Translations under genes and position numbers: made by a program
Shown here: piece after piece, positions 46,270 to 58,000 of the stretch
Layout of the letters: each line of letters opens with the position of its first letter
Numbering within the stretch: the first letter of the stretch is position 1
Notes under the pieces: model-generated
Databases searched by the model: none
The model's input: only the letters and a program-made list of their open reading frames with translations
What the model was told of the DNA's origin: nothing
Origin: Hamiltosporidium tvaerminnensis
Lineage: Eukaryota > Microsporidia > Dubosqiidae
Length of the DNA stretch: 64,000 nt
Direction: 5' to 3'
NCBI GenBank assembly: GCA_022605425.2
Contig: CM061252.1
Location: 434,001 to 498,000, forward strand

Positions 46270-46963
46270 CAAGGGTCTCAGAACTTTTTTTGCTTCGGGT
46301 CAAGAACTCATTAAGTTTTGTGCCACCATACGCAAAAATATTTCTGCCATTTTAATTATTAAAATTATTAAATTAAATTTTATAGTTTCATATAAATGTT
46401 CATAAAATTAAACATGTATATTAACCATAATTCTATATAAAAATAGTCAAATAAATTACCAAATTTTATAAGAGTCTTTCGGTGCGCAATTCAATCACGT
46501 TCATAAATTTGCCTGAGGTTTTATTTTTACTTTCGATTCTACCTTTTGGTGCGAAGAAACATTCTCTAATATGAAATATACAAAAAACATTTAAAAATCT
46601 AAATTAACAGATAAACTCTTTAAATCATTACTGCTAATTTCTCTCTAGTAAATTTGACCCAGATTTCAACAAATCACCACTAAAAAATTTCAACTACATA
46701 AATCTCATTAATAATAAATTATACCATATGTTTTTTGTTCTTTCATTTTGATTTTTTCAAAAAATAATGAAAAAAATAAGGAAAACAGATTGAATCTTCT
46801 TTGGTTAACAAGTTCATGCCTACATTATCTATAATTGCAATTATTTTTGTACAATTTAACTATATTTTTTTATTTTATTTGCTCATTTAAAAAATATTAG
46901 TTAATAAAAAAAATCGTTGCGGGCCAAAAAAATGTGTCGGCGGTCGTACTTTAGAGACCCCTG
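46270..46963. mobile_element. hAT-type non-autonomous DNA element (MITE-like)
   Basis: The left end starts CAAGGGTCTCAGAAC and the right end, read inward, starts CAGGGGTCTCTAAAG, matching the CAGNGGT-type termini of hAT transposons. The flanking octamers CTCTAACT (46262-46269) and CTCTAGCC (46964-46971) agree at 6 of 8 positions, as expected for an aged 8 bp target duplication. The 694 bp interior has no reading frame and is AT-rich, so it must have been moved by a transposase made elsewhere. Confidence 0.7.
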
Positions 46964-47117
46964 CTCTAGCCATTTTAAAAAAGCAAAAAGTATTATCTAG
47001 TACTACAATCCGATTTTGAACTTGTATTCTAAATGACATTTAAAGCATATTAAGTTACATCTTATGGCATTATTACGTTTTTTTCTAATGCTATTTAAAA
47101 ATAAATTATATAAACAT

Positions 47118-47844
47118 ACTTTTTTTTAAAGTATCACATCTTTTTAAAATAGTGGCAAGTGTTATAATTGTTTTTATGACATTAACACAGTTCTAGGTTA
47201 ACATAAATAACTGCTACCCCAACACATCATCGGTAACCCCTGCGATACCTACGTCCCAAAGCCTTTCATCTACCAGGTATGTAGAACCTAATTAATAGGC
47301 GAGGCAGTTGCCCGGAATTAGTTAATGTCCGTTGCATGGAGTTTGATCGAAGGCCGAAGCCCCTCTGTGTCTCCCCAAGACTATACAGCCTTCCCACTTA
47401 CTCTACACTTTCTGAACCTAATAAACTTCTAGCTAAGATATATTTCAGAAACTTACATGGGGTCCACCTAGACAGTGCAATGTCATACCAACAGGTATAA
47501 CCTGCTACTTAGCTTTCCTGGCTTTAAATGGTTTTTTGTTTTATATCTCCCAGGCGCTAAGTCTTCTAACCCGAGTGAGCAAGGCTAGGTTTCCATGCTT
47601 TTACATGGCAATTACCTACATGTTCAGCTGCGGTCTCCAATCTGGTTACATAAAAAACTACAAATAAATTTGTAGAAAAAGTTTCTCCATTTCTTAGACC
47701 TCTTCTCTTCATAACAACTCCCATTGAACAACCGAAGATTTAGTGTAGTTTTATACCTATGAGAAATCGAAATAAGGATTTTTCACAACAATTTAACATC
47801 CTCAATGCTAAGCAGATAGTTTTTTTGTGGTTATCCTCTCTCCA
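47118..47844 (+). repeat. 725 bp dispersed repeat, copy C
   Basis: Full-length copy with the same start (ACTTTTTTTTAAAGTATCAC) and end (GTGGTTATCCTCTCTCCA) as copy A. It shares with copy D the variant right part ACCTATGAGAAATCGAAA and AACATCCTCAATG, so C and D form a subgroup distinct from A. Confidence 0.88.
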
Positions 47845-48765
47845 ACAATCTAAACTTAAACTTATAATTATTACAAACACATTGTCTAATATGCAGTATT
47901 TCCTTGGTTTTCAGTTTAAACAACTTGAAGTGAACCTTATGAAGTATTCAGACTTCTTCAAATCCTATAAAAGTAAATTTATTATCTAAAAATAAATATT
48001 TCAGTCCATTACTTCAAATTTTGACATTAATTTTTATTGTGGTGTTCCCTCTTATTTCCGCATACTTATTTCAAGTAATTTTTGATTGTATGGATAATAA
48101 TCCAGCTTGTCATTGATATATATTATTTAATGGATAAATGTTGCTTTTTTTTGTTGAACAATCATTTTATTTCCATAATTCTTATATCTGTAAATACCAT
48201 TATCGATACATTTCCCAGGTATCAAACCTTATATTTTAAGAATTCTTATATCTGTAAATACTATTATCGATACATTCCCTTGATAATTCCATTCTTCTAT
48301 TCTTTAAACACTATTATCAATACTGTATTTAAAAAATAAATAATTCTTTAGTTTATTTACTTTAAACTTATTAAACATTTCCATTCTTAAATTATTGACA
48401 TATTTTCTATTCTTAAACACATACACAAATTATTAATTTAATGAATCAATTAAAAACAATCCTATATCACAGTACGTATAATTATAAGAAATATACTTAC
48501 AATCTATACAAACATATCCCATTACATAATACTTTACACTATTTTTTGTCTTATTTCGTAAAAAACCAATCATTAATAATTTTTGAAACTTTATGTTTCA
48601 AAACAGATTAAATACAAACATTATTTTTACCATTTAAATATTATAAAAACCCAAATAAGGAAATATAAAAGATTTCGAAACAAAATAAAAAATAATCTGA
48701 ATCAATAATTTTGAGTTTCAGAAATATTTTAAAAACAAATATTTGCATAAACAGCAACAAAAAAA
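47845..48765. other. AT-rich stretch upstream of the FAM72 gene
   Basis: No gene. Contains an imperfect repeat at 48177-48320. Confidence 0.5.
48177..48320. repeat. Imperfect direct repeats, ~62 bp spacing
   Basis: ATTCTTATATCTGTAAATAC followed by ATTATCGATACATT-CC occurs twice almost identically. A third, more diverged copy (CACTATTATCAATACTGT) follows. Confidence 0.75.
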
Positions 48766-49200
48766 ATGTGTGAAGAAGAAATCGACCAAGAAAGAATATT
48801 GAAAAACAAGAGTGTATACGTATTACACTGTAGTGACTGTAATGCTGTTTTGTGCAAACGTGGAATGCGAGCCATGCTGCTGGCAGATATCAATGTACAG
48901 CTATTTTCTACTGACAGACCACTAGACACAGTACAACTTGCCAGTAGAGATTATTTTACACTCAGCTGCAGATGTATGATAAGAGATGTTGCATGTTATA
49001 TGTGTGGTAATATCGTAGGCTATCATGTAAGTCAACCCTGTAAAAAATGCCTCAATTCAAGAAATAATGGACATTTATGGATTTTTGATATGGAAAAAAT
49101 TGCATGGAGAAAAAGATGTTCCATACAAGGTTCTATATTAAGATGGAATGTTTTATGTCCTTATGAAATAGAAAATGAAGATGAAATTGTTATCAGATGA
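48766..49200 (+). CDS. FAM72: FAM72 family protein
   Basis: 144 residues, close to the ~149 of animal FAM72, with colinear landmarks: an N-terminal CSDC pair (~28-31), KRGMRAMLLAD (~39-49), LFSTD (~55-59), YFTLSCRCMIRDVACYMCGN (~71-90), IVGYHV and PCKKC (~91-104), NNGHLWIF (~109-116). These CxxC/CxC pairs suggest a small zinc-binding fold. In mammals FAM72A binds the uracil-DNA glycosylase UNG2 and lowers its level. The fungal/protist role is not established as far as I know. The gene stands alone in a gene-poor region. ATG at 48766 follows an A-rich run; no CCC signal is visible. Confidence 0.9.
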   Translation: MCEEEIDQERILKNKSVYVLHCSDCNAVLCKRGMRAMLLADINVQLFSTDRPLDTVQLASRDYFTLSCRCMIRDVACYMCGNIVGYHVSQPCKKCLNSRNNGHLWIFDMEKIAWRKRCSIQGSILRWNVLCPYEIENEDEIVIR

Positions 49201-50312
49201 ATAAATAATGTTTTAATAAAAAATATTGCAAATGAATCTCAATTATCTTTAACTTTTAGGTTAAAATTTAATATTTTAGTCAATTATTTTAATTAATACT
49301 TTAGTCTACTATTAGACCAACCCAGTTTACTGAATTATTTTATTTAATTTATTTGATATCTCCAAGGTTATAATTAATTATTTTATTTTACAATACATTT
49401 TCTAGAATAAATAAGATATTTCAAAAAGATAAATTTACTAAAATTTTTATATTTAATATTTTCAGAAATTTCATTTGCATGATTTTTTTATGAACAGAAA
49501 TAAAGGTAGCATCTTAGAATTCTAAAATAATTACAATGATAAAATCATTATATTTTTACATTATTTAAGAAAAATGTTATAAGTCAAAAATCTAGGAAAA
49601 TTTAAATGATATACTTATTTCCTATACAAACATTTACAATGAAATATTAATTTATGATAAAATATCACCTAATTTAAAAAGAAATCATTGTTTGTAAATA
49701 CATAGAATATGAAATATTAAAATAAAGAGCTTAATTGAATTGAATTAAAACATATTATTAGATTTAATAATTTAAATTAAAATAATTTATTTTAATCAAA
49801 TGATCATTAATTCAAACAGAAGAAATTTTTTACAGATTAAAGAATATTTTGAATTATATTATTTAAAATACAATTTGTAAATAAAATAATTAATGTATAA
49901 AGCTAAGATTATATCAGGCACAATATAATTAATTATTAATAATAGTATATCTATATACAAATATTTAGATCTATTTTTTTTTTAAAAATACAATTTGGCT
50001 ACTATAAGCTTATGATTATTCTATTATTATAATAAGATTATATTTAGATCATAGAATATAACATTAGGATTATATTAAGATTATTTTAAGATTAAGAATA
50101 GTAAAGTCAGTTGAATTTACAATTATTAATTTGTCGATTATATTTGTTACAGAGTGTAAATTAAAAGTAATTAGATTATAAATTTGCATTTTTATCCTGA
50201 AAGAATTATTCTTGAAATTAAATATTTAATATCCTGTTTAAAAAGTATTTTTACAAGAAATAACAGAGTATTAAAATTATATTGAAATATCTTTGCAATA
50301 CCATAAGAGATT
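49201..50312. other. AT-rich gene-free stretch
   Basis: Nothing recognised. Confidence 0.55.
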
Positions 50313-51039
50313 TAATTTAAAGAGCATCAAATACTTTTAAAACAGTGAAAAGTGTTATATTTGTTTTCATGACATTAACACAGTTCTATGTTTAACATAA
50401 ATAACTGCTACCCCAACACACCATCGGTAACCCCTGCGATACCTACGTCCCAAAGCCTTTTATCTACCAGGTGTGTAGAACCTAATTAATAGGCGAGGCA
50501 GTTGCTCGGAGTTCGTTAATGTCCGTTGCATGGAGTGTGATCGAAGGCCGAAGCCCCCCCCTGGGCTCCCTCAAGACTATGCAGCATTGCAAATACTCTA
50601 CACTTTCTGAACCCAATAAACTTCTAGCTAAGATATATTTCAGAGACTTACATGGGGTCCACCTAGACAGTGCAATGTCATACCAACAGGTATAACCTGC
50701 TACTTAGCTTTCCTGGCTTTAAATGGTTTTTTGTTTTGTATCTCCCAGGCGCTAAGTCTTCTAACCCGAGTGAGCAAGGCTAGGTTTCCATGCTTTTACA
50801 TGGCAATTACCTACATGTTCAGCTGCGGTCTCCAATCTGGTTACATAAAAAACTACAAATAAATTTGTAGAAAAAGTTTCTCCATTTCTTAGACCTCTCC
50901 TCTTCATAACAACTCCCATTGAACAACCGAAGATTTAGTGTAGTTTTATACCTATGAGAAATCGAAAATATGATTTTTCACAACAATTTAACATCCTCAA
51001 TGTTAAGCAGATAGTTTTTTTGTGGTTATCTTCCCTCTA
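50313..51039 (+). repeat. 725 bp dispersed repeat, copy D
   Basis: Near full-length copy of the family. It differs at the left edge (GCATCAAATACTTTTAAAAC in place of GTATCACATCTTTTT) and ends GTGGTTATCTTCCCTCTA. The right third is nearly identical to copy C. Confidence 0.87.
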
Positions 51040-54000
51040 TATCAATACGTTAAAAGAATATATATAATATAAACAATCGAAATGTAAAACCATTATTTTG
51101 CAAATTAAACTCGAATACAATATTATATCTTGTGTCTAACTTCATTCTTTGGTTTATACTAGAATTCATTGGTTTCGATTTTGAAATTTAAGTGTGGTAA
51201 ATAATATTTTTTTAAGAAATGAAATATATTTTACAAATACACTCGTTTATATATTTAATACGAAAATTCAGAGTATAATTTATATTTTACTGTTTTTAAA
51301 TATTATTTTATTATTTGCTAAGGTTAATTTTTCTGAATCAAATTCATTCCTGCCTTCTTATACTCATTAAAAATATATGCTTTTAGAAAGTATTTAAGTT
51401 ACAAGAACAATATCGATAAAAGAAGTCAAACGAGTAAACAATATCCCTGAAAATGAAACATAAAACAAAAGAATAAAAATTTTAAGCTATAAAACGATAT
51501 AAAAGAGTGAAATTTACAATAAAAGTTATATAAAGCTAGAAATATAAGCTATTTTCAAGAGTTGATTCTTTAAATAATTTTTAAATGGATTTATTTTGGA
51601 ACACTCAAGATATTAGTCTTTTTACTACAAAGTTAAATTTTTAAAAATAATCTAAGTTTAAAATAAGATGTATTCATACTTATTTGCAAAAAAACTGCTT
51701 TTAAAATATAGTAAGTGACATAAGTAAGTAATCCATCTTAATAATTTTTTTCTTATCTGATATATAAAAATTATCGTCTTAACTTTATACAGAGTACTAT
51801 ACTTTATATATTGAGGATAAAAGTTGAGAGTTTACCTTAAAATAAAAATAAATTAGAAAATATGAATATCAGATCTTTTATGTGTATTTTAAACAGTGAT
51901 ATTAAGAATAAAACTTATCAAAGTCGGAAATTCTTCATAATAATTGATGTAAAAAATATATTAAATCTATAGTCGCAAATAAAATCATGAATGTAAGATA
52001 ATTATTTAGAATTCACCCAATCTTATTCATATATTAGCTCAAAAGACATTTATATACATAAATACCCATTATATTTCGGTATAAGAAATGTATATCTAAG
52101 AAAGTCTTAAGTTGCCAAAAGATTGGAACCATATATTTAGCTAATTGTAGACAAAAAACTTTGATAAATTATATTTATAAAAAAATGGAATTAGAGCAAA
52201 TAAAAAACACTGTCGAGATTTTATAAAACGAATCTAAAAAGTTGATATGGAAATCAGAGATATAAAGCGTTTCTTATATTACTATTTGAATATAAGTAGC
52301 TTAAAAAATAAGGAAATTTTTGTGAATTTATTTTTTATACAAATTTTAATTACTCAACCGTTGTTTGTGAGAGTTAGCATATTTAGAACATAAAAAGTAT
52401 CTTAAAACCATTCCTAAACAGAGTCCATGTATAAAATTAAGAAAATCATCAAAAATTTATTTTTATCAGAACGGTAAGATTTGTATCATATTATAAAATC
52501 GGAATACCAAACTACCAATTAAAGCAAAAAAATATAAACTTAACGAAAGAATTATTGTGAGAAGAACTTGTGAAAGATATATTTCCCTGAAAATCAATTA
52601 AGTTGCATATATTTTAAAAGTACATTATAAAGGTCACTCATATAAAAATTGCAAGCATATTTTAACAATTTTAAAAAAGCAGCAAATCTATTTTCTCTCA
52701 AAAAACGGGCCCTGTGATTCTAAAACACAAATAAGTTTACATCACATAAGAAACGTTACCTTTTGAACTTCAATTCTCGATTTCTTTTGGAAATTCACCG
52801 TTCGCGAACCGAAAAATCTCATCATTTGTTTTAGACAAAATATAAAATTGCTAAAAACCGAATTAATGGTTCAAAATAACAATTTCACGTTATAATCTTT
52901 GATTGTAATCGAATATTTGATGTAAACAGAAATTATTTCTGCAAGTGAATTTCCTGTCTCCTGGAACAAGATTCACATCTGGAATTATATTTAAAAGATT
53001 TGCTTACTATAGAGATATAATAAAAGGTATATCATAATAAGAGGTGAGACCTCTTTAAGTAATTTTGAAACCTTAGACTGCTTCGGTATAGTCTTTAATT
53101 ACCAAAAAAACATTCTAATCAGTCTCTATAAGAATCTTTCCTTGTAAATTTTTTCTAAAACAACGCGATGTGTCTTAATTCCTACATAATAACATGCAAT
53201 TTTTTAAGAAAAATATATAAGCATTCAATATTTACTTTTCTAATCACCAGAATTAAATTCCGCTGAGCCTACTGGTTACATAAATACAGACGTAAAAAGT
53301 ACTGTATTACTAAAAATATAAAATAACAAGTCAATTTATTAAACAAAATGTATATTATGTAAACTTTAATAAAAAAGCTATTTAATAAATTTTTGATCAA
53401 TTTGAATAAATAATCAGATACCGTGATTAACATGCAATACATTATTTGATTTCTAATCTATTTTCAAAAATACTAACAGTTAGTATTTAAAAACTTTTCA
53501 AATCAGAATATAAAGACTTAATAAAATATTATTTTTATATATAAGTACACACGAACAGTATGTATTAAAATAGAATACAATTGTTTAATTCTTAAATTTA
53601 TATCAAAAGCATTATTTTAATCCAAGTGTATTGTTACAAGCAATTCAAATAATCTAGCAAATGAAAATACCAATTAATTAAGAAAATACCAAGTAGAATA
53701 TGAAAAACGAAAACTTCTTTACAAATATTAATATTTCTCAGTATTATGAATAATATTCTAAATAGAATGAGAAATATATTAAAATCTATGTATTATAAAC
53801 TTAAAAAAAACTAATTCAATAGTTGTTATCGAATCAATACTTTATATCAATTAACATCGACTCTGTATACTATTCTTTAGAAAAATAACTATCAATTAAA
53901 AAATAAAGATCTGAAAACAATTTTGAATAACTTACATCCAATGAAGTAAGAACAAAAAGAAGCTTGAACCCGTTATGGTATAAGGTGCATATGAAATAAC

Positions 54001-54482
54001 ACGATAATTATAGCTAATTAACCAATCAGAATCGAGACAATAAAATCTCCCCAAATTGCTGTTAATTTATCTAAGTGACTTATTCAACCACAGAAGTATT
54101 AACATCGACCAGAAAATAAAATAAATCATCCAAAATTACCTTAAAAACATCAAATTACCAAATATTATTTTTCATTATTCATATTGCCCAATCATTTAAA
54201 TTGCCCGTAACAAATACACCAATAAAATAAATAACTTCCTATTTACAAGAATATCTAAACATATAGTCTCAATACTAAATACAAATCATAAACAGAAATA
54301 AAGAAAAGAATATCACTTTCCTTATATAAAAGTATTCCTATTATGATTATATTAACTAACTTATAATTAATTTAAAACTTAAAATATTTTTATTTACTTA
54401 AATATTAAATTAATTTTTGAAATATTCAATTGATATATAATAGATCACAAGATAATATTACTATAAATACTATACTTAATAC
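51040..54482. other. Long AT-rich gene-free stretch
   Basis: About 3.4 kb with no convincing reading frame, RNA gene or transposon. Confidence 0.55.
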
Positions 54483-54860
54483 ATATTAAGAATATATTGA
54501 TATTTTACAAACAATTAATAAGATAAAAGATATAGCTAATTGATATTAAGAATATATTGATATTTTACAAACAATTAATAAGATAAAAGATATAGCTAAT
54601 TGATATTAAGAATATATTGATATTTTACAAACAATTAATAAGATAAAAGATATAGTTAATTGATATTAAGAATATATTGATATTTTACAAACAATTAATA
54701 AGATAAAAGATATAGTTAATTGATATTAAGAATATATTGATATTTTAACAACCAATTAATAAGATAAAAGATATAGTTAATTGATATTAAGAATATATTG
54801 ATATTTTACAAACAATTAATAAGATAAAAGATATAGCTAATTGATATTAAGAATATTTAA
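54483..54860. repeat. Tandem array, 60 bp unit, ~6.3 copies
   Basis: Near-identical 60 bp units beginning TGATATTAAGAATATATTGA and ending GATATAGCTAAT or GATATAGTTAAT. One unit has a single-base insertion. The array ends about 170 bp before the start of the large gene at 55028, so it lies in its upstream region. Confidence 0.95.
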
Positions 54861-55020
54861 ATATTAAATTAAAAAATTTATTTAAAATTTCATTGTTAGT
54901 TTTTATTTAATAAAAATAATTAAATAACCGTAAAAAATCTTTATTCTTTTTAATTGTTAGATAAGAGATTTGGTGTTAATAAGCGCGTTTTTCTTTTTAA
55001 ATTTAATATAATTTTTTTTA

Positions 55021-55026
55021 CCCCTC
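55021..55026 (+). promoter_or_regulatory. CCCCTC signal before the 55028 gene
   Basis: CCCCTC directly after a T run and one base before the ATG at 55028, the same hexamer and position as at the EFR3-like gene. Confidence 0.55.
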
Positions 55027-55027
55027 A

Positions 55028-58000
55028 ATGCAATATAATAGAAATAACAGTCGAGATAATGAATCAACGTCTCAAAAAAGAAAAATTAACTTTGATGGTG
55101 ATGAATTTGAATTGGGAGATAAACAGAGAGAAGAAAGTAAATTAGAACAGTTTTTTAATATTGATCCTAAAGCTGTATTTAGTAATGAAGCTATGGCAAC
55201 AGAATTTGAGAATATACGAAGATATGCATTGTCTAATGATAGTGGTGGGTTAAATAATTTTAGTTTTTCAGAATTTTGTGTTGATGTTGGTTCTGTGCAG
55301 AAGAGAGCTGAGGGGGGTTGTGAAAATGGAAGTTTTAAAAGTAACGAAGATAAGAGATTTGCAGTTGCGGATGATTTTATTTTAAATGGAAATGAAAATA
55401 TAAAAAAGAAAGAATGTGACATTTATAGTCAGAGACTTGGTATGATACGACCGGAGTATTTTGGACGTCCAAATACACCAAATTTCTCAAATTTAAGTAG
55501 AAGAGAACAAGATATAGTATTGAATGCTAGAAATATACACAGCGTAAAAGAAAATAATTTTATTTCTAATGGATATAATGCACCTCTTCCTCTTTTTCAA
55601 CGACACCCACCTATTTATGCGCATGAAATGCCATATAATAGAAATATGGAAATGCATAAATATAATCAACAAAATGGTTCTTCAATGCATTACATGCATA
55701 AACAAAAAACAAATATAAATCCAACAGTTTTTATGCACAGAGAAAAGTTTATAGAAACACCACACCGTGGAAATTCAGTTCCTAACGAATTCTACAATCG
55801 GTATAGAAAAGACATTCCTATGAATACACACTCTTCTAATTTTTCCAGATTTCCTCCTTTAATCCAAAATCCCTACCAATTAAACCCTCCAAATATTTTT
55901 CCCCCTAAAAATTTAAACCATAAAAATTTTCCTCCTCCTCCTCCCTACCCTAACACCCCCTACCCACAACCCATTAGAATTAACAGCCCAAGACCCCCAC
56001 CCTTTATTCCCATACAACATAATAACACCCCTATAACACACATCAACCCCAAACTTATAACACCCTCCACCACAAGAGAAATAACACCCACCCCTCACAT
56101 ATATACTAAGACACTTAAATCACCCTTTAATAATAGAACCATAGATTTACCCCCTAAAGACCCATCAAAACATAGACTAGTTAACACCCCTTTAACACCT
56201 ACCCCTCCCACCACAAACTCCCCACAACCACCTCCACCCCCAAATTTTCTCTCCACATTTCCCCCTTCCTTTATAAAAACCCTTAAAATCAGAAAAATAT
56301 TTCTCTCTAAAATTAACATACCTCGTTCCTTAGAAAAAATAAATCCAAAAGATTTTTTATTTTACTTACACCTTATAAATTCCCTTCTTTCAATCCACAT
56401 GCATATATCACCACAAGAACAACAAATTTTATGTCGTTTATTTTTCATATCAATAACACACAACGGTTTTGCTTTTACAGAAAAGAATTTATATTCTTTA
56501 TTTATAGAAATAACAGGTAAACAATTCACATATTTTAAAGAACTTTATTTATTTTTTATTTATCCTTTAGAACAGATATTTTATAAATTACCTGTTATTT
56601 ATATAGCAGAACCTCTTATTATAGATAAGAAGGGTGTTATTATACAAAGAATGAAATATTTATTTTCTTATTTTAAATTAACACCTCTTAATATATCTAT
56701 GGGTATTAAGTATGGTAATTCTATTGATCTTGTATGGATTCTTAATGTTATTAAGAATACAGAACTTCCTAAAAATATGTTTGAAGATGTTCTTAGTGTT
56801 TATTATGAAATAAGTAGTTATATAGGTAGTTATAGTAAAGGGGGTAATTATAAGGATAATTATAAGGGTAATTATAAGGGTAATTATAAGGGTAATTGTA
56901 AGGATAATTGTAAGGGTGTTAGTGATTATGGATTAGGGATTGATAAAGAGAAAGAGGGTGTTAATAATACTAGTGATAAACAACACCCTTTAGATATAAG
57001 TACTATTAACTTACACCCTGTTAATAAAAAGGATAAGGAACAAGACCCTGTTAATAAAGAGGATAAGGAACAAGACCCTGTTAATAAAGAGGATAAGGAA
57101 CAAGACCCTGTTAATAATATTACTAATACCTTACACCCTGTTAGCAACAGTACAAGTAATAAACGTTATAAGTGTGTAAAAGGTAATAAAGGTGTTAACA
57201 ACAATGATACTAACAACAATGATACTAACAACAATTATACTAACAACAGTGATATAACACCCTATGACAAAGGTGTTAATAATAATACACTCTCTTATCA
57301 TAGATTACACCCTTTATCTCTTATAAATCTAATACTATTAAGAGAACAATGTTTAGATATAATTATAGATTCTTTAGATATTTATTTTAATGACTCTTTA
57401 AAATATTTAAAATATTTTATTCTTTCTCCTTCTTCTTTACATAGATTTATTGATAGTATTTTTATATTCAATAAGATATGTAATAATAAAATTAAAGAGG
57501 AAAATAAGATATATAGGGGTGTTATTAATAAGGAAAGTGGTGAGGGTGTTAGTGATAAGAAGAATAGGGTAGAGGGTGTTAGTGATAGGAGTATGTTAGA
57601 GGGTGTTAATAACGAGTATGATATAAAGGGTGTTAATACAAGTACTAGTAACTATAAGGGTGTTAATGATATTAATAGTAAACAACAGGGTGTTAATAAT
57701 GTATCAGATATCCAACAGGGTGTTAATACAAGTACTAGTAACTATAAGGGTGTTAATAATGCATCAGATAGCCAACAGGGTGTTAATACAAGTACTAATA
57801 AACAATAGGGTGTTAATAATGCATCAGATAACCAACAGGGTGTTAATACAAGTACTAATAAACAACAGGGTGTTAATAATGTATCAGATATCCAACAGGG
57901 TGTTAATACAAGTACTAATAAACAACAGGGTGTTAACAACACTCCTAATACCTTACACCCCTCTAACAACACTAACACATCAATACCCCTCTTATCTATT

